A DNA stretch of 64,000 bases, from contig NZ_CP015224.1 in the NCBI RefSeq assembly GCF_001629735.1, positions 2,046,001-2,110,000 of the forward strand. The letters run 5' to 3'. The position numbers and the translations under genes are program-made. Source of the DNA: Lysinibacillus sphaericus. Lineage in GTDB: Bacteria > Bacillota > Bacilli > Bacillales_A > Planococcaceae. Shown here one piece after another: positions 38,303 to 48,525 of this stretch; position 1 is the stretch's first letter, and each line of letters opens with the position of its first letter. Below the pieces are notes generated by a model. That model was given only the letters and a program-made list of their open reading frames with translations. It was not told the DNA's origin and did not search any database.

Positions 38303-38343
38303 ACGCCCTTCTAAACAGTGATTCCACTGTCTAAAAATGGCGT
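38303..38343 (-). terminator. Terminator of spo0A
   Basis: Imperfect hairpin (ACGCC..ACAGTG / CACTGT..GGCGT) followed on the minus strand by T7. It lies 66 nt beyond the spo0A stop. Confidence 0.8.
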
Positions 38344-38408
38344 TATAAAAACTCGAAGTATAATTGCTATTTCAGTTTTTCTATCATTTATTGCTAAAAG
38401 CTGTACGT

Positions 38409-39200
38409 TTAGCTAGCCATCATGTCAATACGGATTTTGTCTGCTATCATAGCAATGAACTCACTATTCGTCGGCTTGGATTTCAAATGATGGACTGTGT
38501 AACCAAACATCGACGAAATGGATTCATAATTGCCACGATTCCATGCAACTTCAATAGCATGACGAATAGCACGTTCAACGCGTGATGGTGTTGTGTTGAA
38601 TTTTTTTGCAATTTCCGGATATAAAATTTTTGTCACAGATCCTAATAATTCAATATCTTCGAATACCATTTGAATGGCTTCGCGCAAATAAGAGTACCCT
38701 TTAATATGAGCAGGTACACCAATTTCTTTAATGATGGCTGTAATTGTGCTGTCTAATTGATGCTGATTTAATTTTTGAGGCACTGTTGGTTGTAAAACGC
38801 TTGTCTTTTTAGGAAGTGTCGCCTTCTGTCCAGCACAGTGTAAAATCTTTTGTACCAATTGGTCAAATTCAAATGGCTTTAGCATGAAATAGGAAGCCCC
38901 TAAATCTACAGCCTGCTTCATGACATCTTCTTGGCCAAAGGCTGTTAACATAATTACTTGGACTGATGACATTTTCTCATTTTGATACATCGATTCTAAA
39001 ACAGCTAAGCCGTCAAGATGAGGCATAATTATATCTAGAAGTAAAATATCAGGTGTAAATTCCTCAAGCATTTGTAGACAAATTTTTCCATTTGAAGCTG
39101 TCGCAATAATTTCTATTTCGGCATGTCCCTGGAAATATTGCTCCATTGTTTTTAATAACTCACGATTATCATCTGCAATCGCTACTTTTACCTTTGTCAT
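38409..39200 (-). CDS. spo0A: Sporulation master response regulator Spo0A
   Basis: Phosphorelay-controlled transcription factor that starts sporulation. The 263-residue protein has a receiver domain (acidic pocket ADDN, phosphorylated Asp in ILLLDIIMP, Lys in LKPFEF) and the Spo0A-specific C-terminal DNA-binding domain ([18 protein letters not shown] and [17 protein letters not shown]). The ATG at 39200 has AAGGAGG upstream; a longer frame from 39233 lacks such a site. Adjacent to spoIVB as in other endospore formers. Three 0A-like boxes lie upstream and suggest autoregulation. Confidence 0.97.
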   Translation of the reverse strand: MTKVKVAIADDNRELLKTMEQYFQGHAEIEIIATASNGKICLQMLEEFTPDILLLDIIMPHLDGLAVLESMYQNEKMSSVQVIMLTAFGQEDVMKQAVDLGASYFMLKPFEFDQLVQKILHCAGQKATLPKKTSVLQPTVPQKLNQHQLDSTITAIIKEIGVPAHIKGYSYLREAIQMVFEDIELLGSVTKILYPEIAKKFNTTPSRVERAIRHAIEVAWNRGNYESISSMFGYTVHHLKSKPTNSEFIAMIADKIRIDMMAS

Positions 39201-39285
39201 TTCAATTCCTCCTTCTGGACTTGCTTTGAACACTCCAAAGCGTTAACCTAACCCCTAAATGCCGTTTTTGGCACACTGTGGAATT

Positions 39286-39392
39286 TTCGACATTTTTGTT
39301 TAAAAACCTTTTTCATTTCCAAAAATGAGTATGTAGTCCGATACTTTCTTTTAATATCGACAAGTTGCGCTAAATAATGGCAAACTGTCGAA
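39286..39392. promoter_or_regulatory. Cluster of 0A-box-like sites upstream of spo0A
   Basis: TGTCGAA occurs on the minus strand at 39286-39292 and on the plus strand at 39386-39392, and TTGTCGAT on the minus strand at 39356-39363. The 0A box consensus is TTGTCGAA. Their position 85 to 190 nt upstream of the spo0A start suits autoregulation by Spo0A~P. Confidence 0.5.
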
Positions 39393-39513
39393 ATGCTCTT
39401 ATTACCTATTTTAGATAAAAAAATAAGATAAAACTACAGTTTTTTTAAATATCATGACTCCTTAAGGTTATTATGAGAAATACTTGTTGAATTCAAGGTC
39501 TTTTTAACAAAAA

Positions 39514-39575
39514 GGTAAAAATCCGCAAGTCTCCAGCGGCACCTGTTCTGCCTGCGGAAAATGCGGATTTTTACC
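39514..39575 (-). terminator. Terminator of spoIVB
   Basis: Long hairpin with 14-bp outer arms GGTAAAAATCCGCA/TGCGGATTTTTACC, an inner CCGCAGG-type helix, and TTTTTGTT downstream on the minus strand. Confidence 0.88.
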
Positions 39576-39592
39576 AAATGCCATCCCTCTTT

Positions 39593-40540
39593 TTAGGAAG
39601 ACTTTCTTAACATTTCAGCTACCGTTAGAGCTGCTCCCTTTTTCGGCTCCTCCACAAACATATGTGTCACAGCACCGACAAACCGACCGTCTTGAATGAT
39701 AGGACTGCCACTCATTCCTTGCAAAATTCCACCCGTTTTTTCAATGAGCTTTTCGTCAGATACTATAAATTCAAGTCGTTCATTTTCAACCTTTGTTATT
39801 TCAATGGAAAAAGTTTCGACTTTACGGCCTTCAATCGCCGTATATATTTCCGCTTTCCCCGTTTTTATATCCTTTTCATGCATAATTTCAATCGCTTTGG
39901 GTAATCTTTGTGGATAGCCTTCTTCCCAACGGCCAAAAATTCCATAAACAGTATTTTTATCTATACTCCCTAAACGTTCCTGATGTTTTTCAATGGAGGA
40001 GATTTTGTATCCCGGTTGGCCAGGCATACTTTTACGGATTTGTTGAATGGAAGCTAAAAAAATGGAGCCAGCTCTAAATACAGGGGCTTCTTGTAGGGTT
40101 GAATCAACAATTTGATGACCTAGTGCGCCATAGTTTTTTGTCTCTGGATCAATATAAGTCAGTGTTCCTACTCCATCTGTTTCATCTTTTAAAAAGGATA
40201 TGATGTGCTCTGCTTCTTGATTTTGTAATTCAAGTGTAACTTGTTTTCCGTCATTATTGATCGTCCATTTCTGTTGGCCTTCTTTAGCCATAGCTTGTTT
40301 GGCATCTGCCAGCGATTTTACAGGTATATCATTAATTTTTTCAATCACTGCGCCGCCTTTCATCCACTGATTGGAAGCTAACAGTACATCATGCGCTACA
40401 AACACATGCGATAATTGAAGTTGGATTCCAATGGCTTCTCCCATCGGTATAAGCTTTTTGGCGGCTAAAGCTTGTATAGGCATCACTAACAAAAAGATGA
40501 GCATAGGCAAAATGACTAATTGACGCCAACGACGATTCAT
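39593..40540 (-). CDS. spoIVB: SpoIVB peptidase, short form
   Basis: Serine peptidase secreted from the forespore that triggers pro-sigma-K processing in the mother cell. Signal or anchor helix at residues 8-25, PDZ domain (VIEKINDIPVKSLADAKQAM), then the S55 peptidase: His in NYGALGHQIVD and nucleophile Ser in GMSGSPIIQDGRFVGAVTHM. The protein is 315 residues, far shorter than B. subtilis SpoIVB (about 425), mainly in the N-terminal part, and its last residues (EEPKKGAAL) depart from the usual GYG tail. The ATG at 40540 has an AGGAGG site. Still next to recN and spo0A. Confidence 0.92.
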   Translation of the reverse strand: MNRRWRQLVILPMLIFLLVMPIQALAAKKLIPMGEAIGIQLQLSHVFVAHDVLLASNQWMKGGAVIEKINDIPVKSLADAKQAMAKEGQQKWTINNDGKQVTLELQNQEAEHIISFLKDETDGVGTLTYIDPETKNYGALGHQIVDSTLQEAPVFRAGSIFLASIQQIRKSMPGQPGYKISSIEKHQERLGSIDKNTVYGIFGRWEEGYPQRLPKAIEIMHEKDIKTGKAEIYTAIEGRKVETFSIEITKVENERLEFIVSDEKLIEKTGGILQGMSGSPIIQDGRFVGAVTHMFVEEPKKGAALTVAEMLRKSS

Positions 40541-40628
40541 ACGACACCTCCTTTTCATTTTTGTCTTTTTACTATGTGTTGTTGTGGCATTCTTATAAGC
40601 GGTAAATATTTGTGCAAAAAGAAAAAAA

Positions 40629-40657
40629 CCAGAAACAGTATCAACAACTGTTTCTGG
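40629..40657 (-). terminator. Terminator of recN
   Basis: An 11-bp stem CCAGAAACAGT/ACTGTTTCTGG followed on the minus strand by T7. Lies 8 nt beyond the recN stop. Confidence 0.92.
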
Positions 40658-40664
40658 AATATGC

Positions 40665-42356
40665 TTAACGCATTTGTTTTTTACGTTCTTCTGCCATGGT
40701 TAATAACTCTGTTGCATGCTGTAGCGTTAAAGCAGTAATTTCTGTTCCAGACATCATACGGCTGACTTCTTCAATCCGTGCCTTCTGATCAATTTCTGAT
40801 AAAGAAGTAAATGTTCGATCATGTTCGACTTCTTTTTTTATAAAGTAATGATGATCAGCCATTGCTGCAACTTGAGGTAAGTGTGAAATGCAAAGCACTT
40901 GAGAATTAATGGATACTGCAGCAATTTTTTCTGCAATGGCCTGCGCTACTCTTCCACTAACACCTGTGTCCACTTCATCAAAAATGATGGATGTAATACC
41001 ATTCGAAGAAGAGAAAATGGTTTTCAGCGCCAGCATCATTCGTGATAACTCTCCTCCCGAAGCAATTTTCGGTAAGGACTTTGGTGGTTCTCCAACATTG
41101 GTAGAAATATAGAAAACAATTTGATCTTTTCCATTTGCATCGAAATATGACAATTCTTCAAAATTGACAATGAATTTAGCTTTTTCCATATGTAATTCAC
41201 GTAACTCTGCCATAATGGCTTCACTTAACTGTTGGGCAGCAGCTTTACGCACAGTTGAAAGTTCTGCAGCAAGCTCATTGAGCACCGATTCCATTTCAAG
41301 CACTCTTCGCTCTTTCACCTGCAAAATTTCATCGCGATTGAGCAGTTCATTTAACTCTATTTTTATTTTTTCAAAATACGCTAAAATGTCCTCCACTGTC
41401 GAACCATATTTGCGTTTTAAATTTTGGAATAAAGCTAACCGTTGCTCCACCTCATTTAAACGTGCTGGATCAAACTCTAACTCATCTAATACATTTTTGA
41501 CCTGATAAGCCGCATCTTGTAGCGCATAAAATGCCGTTGTCACTGCCTCGGAAGCTTCTTTGAATTGTTCATCCACTGTTGCTGCATCGTCCAAAGCTCC
41601 CATTGCATTACCAATCCAATCAAGACCTTTTGATTCTCCCTGAATAGCCTCATAGGCAGCACTAGAGCGCTCAAAAATTTTATTGTAATTCATGAGTCGA
41701 CGGCGTTCATCAAGAAGATCATCTTCCTCACCTAGCCTTAAATTGGCTTCTTCTAGCTCTTTTATTTGAAATTGATACAAATCAATGCGTTGTGCCATCA
41801 ATTGTTCATCAATAGAAATTGAAGCCAGGTCCTTTTTCAGCATTCGATATTCTTCATATTGTTCGCTGTATGTTTTTTGAATAGGCAACAGCTGTTCTTC
41901 TGCAAACTGGTCGAGTAAATTGATATGTTGTTTTTCATCCATCAGCTCTTGATTTTCATGTTGGCCATGAATATCAATAAGACTCGCACCAATTTCCCTC
42001 AGCACTGATAATGGCACAAGTTTACCATTTACACGGCAAATACTTTTCCCAGAATCATTTAAATCACGACGTAAAATAACTGTATCTTCTTCAATTTCAA
42101 TGCCTGCTTCTTCTAATTTTTTCAGCACTGGATGCGTGGAATTCGAAATTTGAAATAAACCACCTAATTCTGCTTTCCTTGCTCCATGACGAATAAATTC
42201 AGTATTTCCCCGCCCACCAGCAAGTAAATGAACAGCATCAATGATAATTGATTTACCAGCACCAGTTTCCCCAGTTAGCACTGTCAATCCTTCTGAAAAA
42301 CTTACAGTCAAATCCTCAATGATAGCAAAGTTTCGGATACTAAGCTCTCTTAACAC
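40665..42356 (-). CDS. recN: DNA repair protein RecN
   Basis: SMC-like ATPase recruited early to double-strand breaks. The 563-residue protein has Walker A GETGAGKSII near residue 30, long coiled coils in the middle, the ABC signature KIASGGELSRMMLAL and Walker B SIIFDEVDTGVSG. Full length. Minus strand, in a conserved argR-recN pair; only 33 nt separate it from argR, so cotranscription is likely. Confidence 0.97.
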   Translation of the reverse strand: MLRELSIRNFAIIEDLTVSFSEGLTVLTGETGAGKSIIIDAVHLLAGGRGNTEFIRHGARKAELGGLFQISNSTHPVLKKLEEAGIEIEEDTVILRRDLNDSGKSICRVNGKLVPLSVLREIGASLIDIHGQHENQELMDEKQHINLLDQFAEEQLLPIQKTYSEQYEEYRMLKKDLASISIDEQLMAQRIDLYQFQIKELEEANLRLGEEDDLLDERRRLMNYNKIFERSSAAYEAIQGESKGLDWIGNAMGALDDAATVDEQFKEASEAVTTAFYALQDAAYQVKNVLDELEFDPARLNEVEQRLALFQNLKRKYGSTVEDILAYFEKIKIELNELLNRDEILQVKERRVLEMESVLNELAAELSTVRKAAAQQLSEAIMAELRELHMEKAKFIVNFEELSYFDANGKDQIVFYISTNVGEPPKSLPKIASGGELSRMMLALKTIFSSSNGITSIIFDEVDTGVSGRVAQAIAEKIAAVSINSQVLCISHLPQVAAMADHHYFIKKEVEHDRTFTSLSEIDQKARIEEVSRMMSGTEITALTLQHATELLTMAEERKKQMR

Positions 42357-42389
42357 TAATTGTCACCTCTGAATCCATTTCCCCATTTT

Positions 42390-42839
42390 TTAAAGCATGT
42401 CTAGTAAGCGATTTTTTGTATTTTCCCGCTCGTTTTCATCTCGACAAATAATTAAAATGGTATCGTCTCCAGAAATTGTACCTAAAATTTCTGGCCAATC
42501 TAAATGGTCTAATAAGGATGCAATCGCATTCGCATTTCCAGGAAGAGCTTTCATCACTAAAAAGTGCGAAGCTCCATCAATGCTGATAAAGGCATCCGCT
42601 AATGCGCGATGTAATTTTTGTACTGGGTTAAATCTTTGATCTGCGGGCAAGCTATACTTATAGCGGCCGTCCTGTAATGGTACTTTCACCAAATGTAGCT
42701 CTTTGATATCACGGGATACCGTAGCTTGTGTCACATTATAGCCTGCATCTTTTAGAAAATCGACTAAATCATCTTGTGTTTCAATTTCATGATTAGCAAT
42801 AATATCCCGAATCCGTATATGTCGTTGTCCTTTATTCAT
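42390..42839 (-). CDS. argR: Arginine repressor ArgR/AhrC
   Basis: Hexameric arginine-responsive regulator of arginine synthesis and breakdown. 149 residues, exactly the length of B. subtilis AhrC. N-terminal winged helix ([35 protein letters not shown]) and C-terminal arginine-binding domain with [14 protein letters not shown]. The start at 42839 ([13 protein letters not shown]) matches the family; the adjacent ATG at 42842 and a longer frame are less likely. Confidence 0.96.
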   Translation of the reverse strand: MNKGQRHIRIRDIIANHEIETQDDLVDFLKDAGYNVTQATVSRDIKELHLVKVPLQDGRYKYSLPADQRFNPVQKLHRALADAFISIDGASHFLVMKALPGNANAIASLLDHLDWPEILGTISGDDTILIICRDENERENTKNRLLDML

Positions 42840-42913
42840 CATAGCCACCTCTAATAAATAATTAATTATGTGTATAATCACACTACCATTTTCAACAAAA
42901 AAGCACAAGAAAA

Positions 42914-42941
42914 AACACGGCTCTATAAGCGAGCACGTGTT
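42914..42941 (-). terminator. Terminator-like hairpin after tlyA
   Basis: Imperfect stem AACACG.GCTC / GAGC.CGTGTT followed on the minus strand by T6. The tlyA stop codon overlaps its upstream edge, and it lies ahead of argR. Confidence 0.7.
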
Positions 42942-43758
42942 ATTTTAAAGAATTATGCGCTTCTTCTACGAGTGCATTAAAAGCTGTATATGCAGGAATG
43001 TCTTCTTCTCCAACAGGATTCACTAAATGGAATAAAAATTCAATATTTCCTTCCCCACCTGTTATCGGGGAATAAGAAGCATCCTTCACCACAAATCCAA
43101 CTTCTGTGGCCATGGCTGCCGTTTTTTCTAAAACTTCAAGATGGACTTTTTTATCACGAACGATACCTTTTTTTCCAACCTTATCTTTTCCCGCTTCAAA
43201 CTGCGGTTTCACCAATGCCATGACATCGCCACCTGGTAGCAATAATGTCTTTAACACCGGTAAAATTAATGATAAAGAAATAAAACTAACATCTATTGTT
43301 GCAAAATCAGGTAACCCTTCAGATAAATCTGCCGCCGTAGTATATCGGAAATTAGTTTTTTCCATGACAGTCACACGTTCATCCGACCGAATTTTCCATG
43401 CTAATTGATTGGAGCCAACATCCAGCGCATAGCAATGTCTTGCTCCATGCTGCAACGCACAATCTGTAAATCCACCTGTAGAGGAGCCAATGTCAAGCAT
43501 CAGCTTCCCTTCTACAGACATATCAAAAATTTGTAGGGCCTTTTCAAGCTTCAGACCACCACGACTAACATATTTTAAATCGGAGCCTTTTACTTGTAGA
43601 GGGGAATCGATAGCAATTTTTTCTCCTGCTTTATCGATACGTATTTCATTTGAAAAAACAAGTCCTGCCATAATGGAACGTTTTGCTTTTTCTCTTGTTT
43701 CACATAATCCACGCTCTACTAGTAAAATATCTACGCGTTCTTTTGGTTGTTTTGTCAT
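42940..43758 (-). CDS. tlyA: TlyA-family rRNA methyltransferase (YqxC)
   Basis: 2'-O-methyltransferase homologue. The 272-residue protein has an N-terminal S4 RNA-binding domain ([20 protein letters not shown]) and an FtsJ/RrmJ-like domain with the SAM-binding [19 protein letters not shown]; the catalytic lysines and the [18 protein letters not shown] stretch are present. Named yqxC or hemolysin A in older annotations. Its start overlaps the dxs stop by one base (TAATG). Confidence 0.93.
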   Translation of the reverse strand: MTKQPKERVDILLVERGLCETREKAKRSIMAGLVFSNEIRIDKAGEKIAIDSPLQVKGSDLKYVSRGGLKLEKALQIFDMSVEGKLMLDIGSSTGGFTDCALQHGARHCYALDVGSNQLAWKIRSDERVTVMEKTNFRYTTAADLSEGLPDFATIDVSFISLSLILPVLKTLLLPGGDVMALVKPQFEAGKDKVGKKGIVRDKKVHLEVLEKTAAMATEVGFVVKDASYSPITGGEGNIEFLFHLVNPVGEEDIPAYTAFNALVEEAHNSLK

Positions 43759-45659
43759 TATTTATTCAAACCTACTTGCTGTTTTTGTTGAAGTAATACC
43801 TGCATACGCGCTACCGCATCCTCTGCTGTCATATGAATTTCTTCAAGCAGCTGATCGACATTACCATGCTCGATATATTGATCTGGAATACCCATACGAT
43901 CAACAATTGCATTAAGATAGCCATGGTCATGAGCAAATTCTAATACGCCGCTGCCAAATCCACCTTTTAGAACCGCTTCTTCAATCGTTAAAATCGGTTT
44001 ATGATTAGATAAAATTCGATGTAGCATATCCTTATCCATTGGTTTGATAAAGCGTGCATTGACCACCTCAATATCAATACCTTGCTGTGCTAACATGTCT
44101 GCTGCTTGCATGGCCATCGGAATCGTTGTGCCAAATGTTAAAATGGAAGCGTCTTTTCCTTCTCGTAAAACTTCCCAGCTACCAATTGGTAATGCCACAA
44201 GCTCATCATCTAGTGGTACGCCAATCCCATTACCACGTGGATAACGTAACGCAATTGGACCTCCATCATACTCAATAGCTGTTTTCACCATATGCTGCCC
44301 CTCATTCTCATCCTTAGGCATCATGATCGTCATGTTTGGAATATGACGAAGGAAAGCGATATCAAATACGCCCTGATGTGTTTCCCCGTCTGCCCCAACT
44401 AAACCAGCACGATCAATACCGATAAAGACATTTAGATTCGGACGTGCAATATCATGTAAAACTTGGTCATAAGCACGTTGTAGGAATGTGGAATAAATCG
44501 CTAAAAATGGCTTCATATTTTGTGTAGCTAAACCTGCTGCCATTGTTGCTGCATGCTGCTCAGCAATCCCCACGTCAAAGAAACGATTTGGAAAATCCTG
44601 TTGAATACCTTGTAATTTTGACCCGACAGGCATAGCAGGTGTGATCGTCACGATTCGCTCATCTTCATGAGCAATTTTACGAACAGTTTCTGCAATTAAA
44701 CTACTCCATGCTGGGCCTTTTGTCTCTGACTTAACAAAGGCACCATTTTCAATTTTATAAGGACCTGTTCCATGCCAATTACCAATTGTATCGTCTTCAG
44801 CAGGTTTATAGCCCTTCCCTTTTTTCGTAATCACGTGAACCAGGACTGGCCCTTTCACTTTTTTTGCATGGGATAATGTCATTTCCAATGCTTCAAAATC
44901 ATGACCATCAATAGGACCAAGATATTTAAAGCCTAGTTCTTCAAAAAAGACCCCTGACACCACTAAATATTTTAAGCTATCCTTCAAGCGTTCCGCAGTA
45001 GATGCAAGCTTCCCACCTAATACCGGAATTTTATTAATCAGTGATTCGAGCTCTTCTTTGGCTTTTGAATACTCCTTGGCAGTACGCAAACGTCCTAAAA
45101 CACTGTGAAGCGCACCAACATTTGGAGCAATGGACATTTCATTATCATTTAGGATGACAATCATATTCGTTTTCGCATGTCCGATATGATTTAACGCTTC
45201 AAGCGCCATACCGCCAGTTAAAGCGCCATCCCCAATAATAGGAATTACATAGTTATGTTCTTTTTTTATATCACGTGCTGCTGCCATACCCATGGCTGCT
45301 GATAAGGAAGTTGAGCTATGACCTGTTTCCCATTCATCATGTTCACTCTCCACGCGCTTTGGAAATCCACAAAGCCCTTTGAACTGACGTAGTGTGTCAA
45401 ATTGACTCGCACGACCTGTTAAAATTTTATGCACGTAAGCTTGGTGGCCAACATCCCACAAAAACTTATCTTTTGGACTGTCAAACATTTTATGCAACAT
45501 CATCGTAAGCTCGACTACTCCTAAATTCGGCCCGATATGTCCACCTGTGACAGAACATTTTTCGATTAAGAAGGTACGAATTTCTTGCGCTACCTGCTCA
45601 AGCTCCTTCTTATTTAAGTTTTTTAAAAAGGATGGACTAGTTATTTTATTTAAATCCAC
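43758..45659 (-). CDS. dxs: 1-deoxy-D-xylulose-5-phosphate synthase
   Basis: First step of the MEP isoprenoid pathway, joining pyruvate and glyceraldehyde 3-phosphate with thiamine diphosphate. TPP motif [17 protein letters not shown], with [16 protein letters not shown] at the start and the transketolase-type domain later ([11 protein letters not shown]). A GTG start at 45659 gives 633 residues, equal to the B. subtilis enzyme, and aligns as MDL. The frame remains open to 45707, but that start would lie inside the -10 box of the probable promoter. Confidence 0.93.
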   Translation of the reverse strand: MDLNKITSPSFLKNLNKKELEQVAQEIRTFLIEKCSVTGGHIGPNLGVVELTMMLHKMFDSPKDKFLWDVGHQAYVHKILTGRASQFDTLRQFKGLCGFPKRVESEHDEWETGHSSTSLSAAMGMAAARDIKKEHNYVIPIIGDGALTGGMALEALNHIGHAKTNMIVILNDNEMSIAPNVGALHSVLGRLRTAKEYSKAKEELESLINKIPVLGGKLASTAERLKDSLKYLVVSGVFFEELGFKYLGPIDGHDFEALEMTLSHAKKVKGPVLVHVITKKGKGYKPAEDDTIGNWHGTGPYKIENGAFVKSETKGPAWSSLIAETVRKIAHEDERIVTITPAMPVGSKLQGIQQDFPNRFFDVGIAEQHAATMAAGLATQNMKPFLAIYSTFLQRAYDQVLHDIARPNLNVFIGIDRAGLVGADGETHQGVFDIAFLRHIPNMTIMMPKDENEGQHMVKTAIEYDGGPIALRYPRGNGIGVPLDDELVALPIGSWEVLREGKDASILTFGTTIPMAMQAADMLAQQGIDIEVVNARFIKPMDKDMLHRILSNHKPILTIEEAVLKGGFGSGVLEFAHDHGYLNAIVDRMGIPDQYIEHGNVDQLLEEIHMTAEDAVARMQVLLQQKQQVGLNK

Positions 45660-45708
45660 CTTTCTCACACACCTTTTCAATAAAATATTCACCGCATTTG
45701 TTTTCACT

Positions 45709-45737
45709 ATTATAGCAGTGTTATCAATATGCTAAAA
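45709..45737 (-). promoter_or_regulatory. Probable promoter of dxs
   Basis: Perfect TATAAT on the minus strand (45709-45714). The best -35 is a weak TTTTAG (45732-45737) at 17 bp spacing. It places the transcription start just downstream of 45707 and supports the GTG at 45659 as the dxs start. Confidence 0.45.
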
Positions 45738-45820
45738 GCACGAGCACTTCATTGTTTACAATTTGTAAACGTTCCCACCTATTCTAGCATATTCTTTTCC
45801 TTCAATGCCTTGATTTTCTC

Positions 45821-46702
45821 TTAGTTTTTACGATGAACAATATATGCCGCAAAGTCTCGTAACAAGCTAGCATCTATTGGTAATTGATCGAGTGCATTAA
45901 TGGCATGTTGATAATGCTCCGCAAGCTTTTCTTTCGCTCCATCTAGCGTTAAAAGTGCTGGATAAGTACTCTTATCACTAGCTACATCTTTGCCTGCCGT
46001 TTTCCCTAGTTCTTCTGTTGTCCCTTCGATATCTAAAATATCGTCTTGGATTTGGAAAGCTAGGCCGATGTGATGGGCATATTCCTTCAATGTAGCACGG
46101 TCTTGTTTAGACGCGTCTGCTAATACGGCTCCCGCTTCAATACTAAATCTTAATAAAGCACCAGTTTTATTGACATGGACTTGTTCCAGTTCCGTTAAAT
46201 CAAGCTGACGCTGCTCACCCTCCATATCGAGTACTTGACCACCAACCATGCCTTCAGCACCTGCGGCAACGCTTAATAACTGCACAAGCTCTATACGCTT
46301 TTCAGCCGTTACATCCATGCGCGCTAAAATACCAAATGCCAATGTGTTTAATGCATCACCAGCTAGTGTTGCAAGTGCTTCTCCATAAACTTTGTGGTTT
46401 GTTGGCTTACCTCTTCTAAAATCATCATTATCCATGCTTGGTAAATCATCATGAATTAACGAGTACGTATGAATGATTTCAATAACAGCCCCTACAATTA
46501 AACCATCCTGTAAATTTTTTCGGTAAAGCTCAAGGACAGCTAATACAAAAAGTGGTCGTATACGTTTTCCGCCCGCCTTTAATGAATATAGCATGGAGTC
46601 CTTTAAATCTACTGGAGCATCAATTTTTGAAACAAGTGCAAACATCGTTTCTTCGATTTGTGGTATGTTGCTTTCAATAAAGTACTTTAATGGCTCATTC
46701 AT
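45821..46702 (-). CDS. ispA: Farnesyl diphosphate synthase
   Basis: Builds C15 prenyl diphosphate. A polyprenyl synthetase of 293 residues with the first aspartate-rich motif in HDDLPSMDNDDFRRG, the second in FQIQDDILDIEG, and LKAGGKRIRPL at the start. Bacterial-type (two residues between Asp pairs), consistent with FPP rather than longer products. Next to xseB and dxs as in Bacillus, and 3 nt downstream of xseB. Confidence 0.96.
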   Translation of the reverse strand: MNEPLKYFIESNIPQIEETMFALVSKIDAPVDLKDSMLYSLKAGGKRIRPLFVLAVLELYRKNLQDGLIVGAVIEIIHTYSLIHDDLPSMDNDDFRRGKPTNHKVYGEALATLAGDALNTLAFGILARMDVTAEKRIELVQLLSVAAGAEGMVGGQVLDMEGEQRQLDLTELEQVHVNKTGALLRFSIEAGAVLADASKQDRATLKEYAHHIGLAFQIQDDILDIEGTTEELGKTAGKDVASDKSTYPALLTLDGAKEKLAEHYQHAINALDQLPIDASLLRDFAAYIVHRKN

Positions 46703-46705
46703 TTC

Positions 46706-46939
46706 CTAATTCTCTCCCTTTAGTGGATCAAATGCTGTTGTTTCACCTGTCTCTTGGACAATAGATACTAGCTGCTCTTCAGCATGTTGCAGCTTACTAT
46801 GGCAAAACTTTGATAGCTCCATTCCTTGCTTGTATAAATCAATCGCATTTTCCAATGGCACATCGCCTTGTTCTAGCTGGCGAACTATTTCTTCCAATGC
46901 CGTCATAGCCTCTGCGAAAGTTTGTTGCTTTTCTGTCAC
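46706..46939 (-). CDS. xseB: Exodeoxyribonuclease VII small subunit
   Basis: A helical subunit of 77 residues (TFAEAMTALEEIVRQLEQGD, PLENAIDLYKQGMELSKFC) that binds XseA for single-strand DNA degradation. Start overlaps the xseA stop by 4 nt (ATGA). Normal length. Confidence 0.95.
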   Translation of the reverse strand: MTEKQQTFAEAMTALEEIVRQLEQGDVPLENAIDLYKQGMELSKFCHSKLQHAEEQLVSIVQETGETTAFDPLKGEN

Positions 46940-48294
46940 AACGATTCCCCCTCATTCTTTGGCAAAATATCCTTCACTTCAGCCACAACCTTCCCATCAT
47001 GGAAAGCTAATGTCAGATAATCCTGCTCTTGTACTTCAGTGGATGATTTGATCATATGTTGATCTTTATAAGCGACTGTAAATCCTCTTGTTAAAATGGA
47101 TAGTGGATTTAATGCTTCTAGTGTTCGAATGGTTGCCTCAAATTGTTGTTGCTGCTTCGCTACATAATACGTTGCAGCACGTGTTAACTGTTGCATGCGC
47201 GCTTCTAGCTCCCGTTGATGGAAAGCAAGTGCTTTTTTTGGTGAATGTTGTGCCACCGTACTATGTAATTGTTGAAGCTGTGCACTCTTCTTCATCAAAT
47301 CTACTTGCATGGCTGTTTGCAATCCTGACTCGAGCTGTGCCAATCTTTCAGTAAACGGTCGATAAAGTCTTTCTGGCATTGACAATGGATAAGACTGTTG
47401 GAGCTTATTAAGACGTTGTCGTTCAGCCATAAGTTGCGACCTAACCATTTGATGAATTTGAGATTTTTGTGAAAGTACCCGCTGGAATAGCTCCATTTGA
47501 TCTGGTACTGCCATCTCTGCGGCTGCTGTTGGTGTAGGTGCGCGTAAATCAGAGACATAGTCGGCAATTGTCGTATCTGTTTCATGACCAACTGCGCTAA
47601 TAATAGGGATTCGACTTTCAAAAATAGCTCTCGCTACTATTTCTTCATTGAATGCCCATAAGTCCTCGATAGAGCCTCCCCCTCGTCCGACAATCAACAC
47701 TTGACACGTAGCATCTTGATTGGCACGTTGAATATTTTGCACAATATTTGGTGCCGCCTGTGCTCCTTGAACGAGTGTAGGGTAAATCAGAATTTCAGCT
47801 AGAGGGTAACGTCTCTTTAAAGTCGTACAAATATCTCGAATCGCTGCTCCTGTTGTTGATGTTAGCACACCAATTTTTTCAGGAAACTTTGGGATCGATT
47901 GCTTCCAATCTAATTTAAAAAGCCCTTCTTTTTGTAATTGTTCTTTTAATTGATTAAAGGCAACAAATAGACTACCGATACCATCCGGTTGCATTTCTTG
48001 GACATATAGCTGATAAGTCCCATAGCCTTCGTAAACGTTTACATCCCCACGAATAAATACTTGCATACCTTCTTTTGGTTCAAATGCTAATTTCGTGGCA
48101 GCCGCTTTAAACATCGTGGCAGCAATTCTTGCCCCATCATCCTTTAATGTAAAGTAAATATGGCCAGATTGATGAATTTTCACATTTGATAGTTCGCCTT
48201 TCACATACACTTCGCGTAGGTGAGGGTCCGCATCGAATTTTCGTTTAATATATTTTGTTAATGCTTTTACAGTTAAATAAGAAGCAGAGGACAT
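46936..48294 (-). CDS. xseA: Exodeoxyribonuclease VII large subunit
   Basis: Catalytic subunit. The 452-residue protein has an N-terminal OB fold (VYVKGELSNVKIHQSGHIYF), the catalytic domain (VGRGGGSIEDLWAFNEE, SAVGHETDTTIADYVSDLRA) and a long C-terminal helical region that carries XseB subunits. Intact. First gene of the xseA-xseB-ispA group. Confidence 0.96.
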   Translation of the reverse strand: MSSASYLTVKALTKYIKRKFDADPHLREVYVKGELSNVKIHQSGHIYFTLKDDGARIAATMFKAAATKLAFEPKEGMQVFIRGDVNVYEGYGTYQLYVQEMQPDGIGSLFVAFNQLKEQLQKEGLFKLDWKQSIPKFPEKIGVLTSTTGAAIRDICTTLKRRYPLAEILIYPTLVQGAQAAPNIVQNIQRANQDATCQVLIVGRGGGSIEDLWAFNEEIVARAIFESRIPIISAVGHETDTTIADYVSDLRAPTPTAAAEMAVPDQMELFQRVLSQKSQIHQMVRSQLMAERQRLNKLQQSYPLSMPERLYRPFTERLAQLESGLQTAMQVDLMKKSAQLQQLHSTVAQHSPKKALAFHQRELEARMQQLTRAATYYVAKQQQQFEATIRTLEALNPLSILTRGFTVAYKDQHMIKSSTEVQEQDYLTLAFHDGKVVAEVKDILPKNEGESL

Positions 48295-48489
48295 GTTTTC
48301 GGCTCCTTTACTAAGATCAAGTTTTTCACAAAAACTACACCTATCATAACATTTTTTACTGGTGTTGACGCGTTTAAATGCAGTTTCGCTAGAAAAAATG
48401 CCTGTCTTTTATCTATCAAAAAACAACTATAACATATTCATACACGTTCTAACTAATAGAAATTGACTATTCAATGAATAACAAAAGAA

Positions 48490-48518
48490 GGTCTCATAAC
48501 AACAGTTGTTATGAGACT
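48490..48518 (-). terminator. Terminator after uppP
   Basis: Stem of about 13 bp, GTCTCATAACAAC with its complement TTGTTATGAGAC around an AG loop, 8 nt beyond the uppP stop and followed by CTTCTTTTGTT on the minus strand. Confidence 0.8.
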
Positions 48519-48525
48519 TTACATT

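Noticed and set aside
45660-45707. An N-terminal extension of dxs by 16 codons
   Set aside because: It would start next to the TATAAT of the likely promoter, and the GTG start gives exactly the B. subtilis length and an aligned N-terminus.
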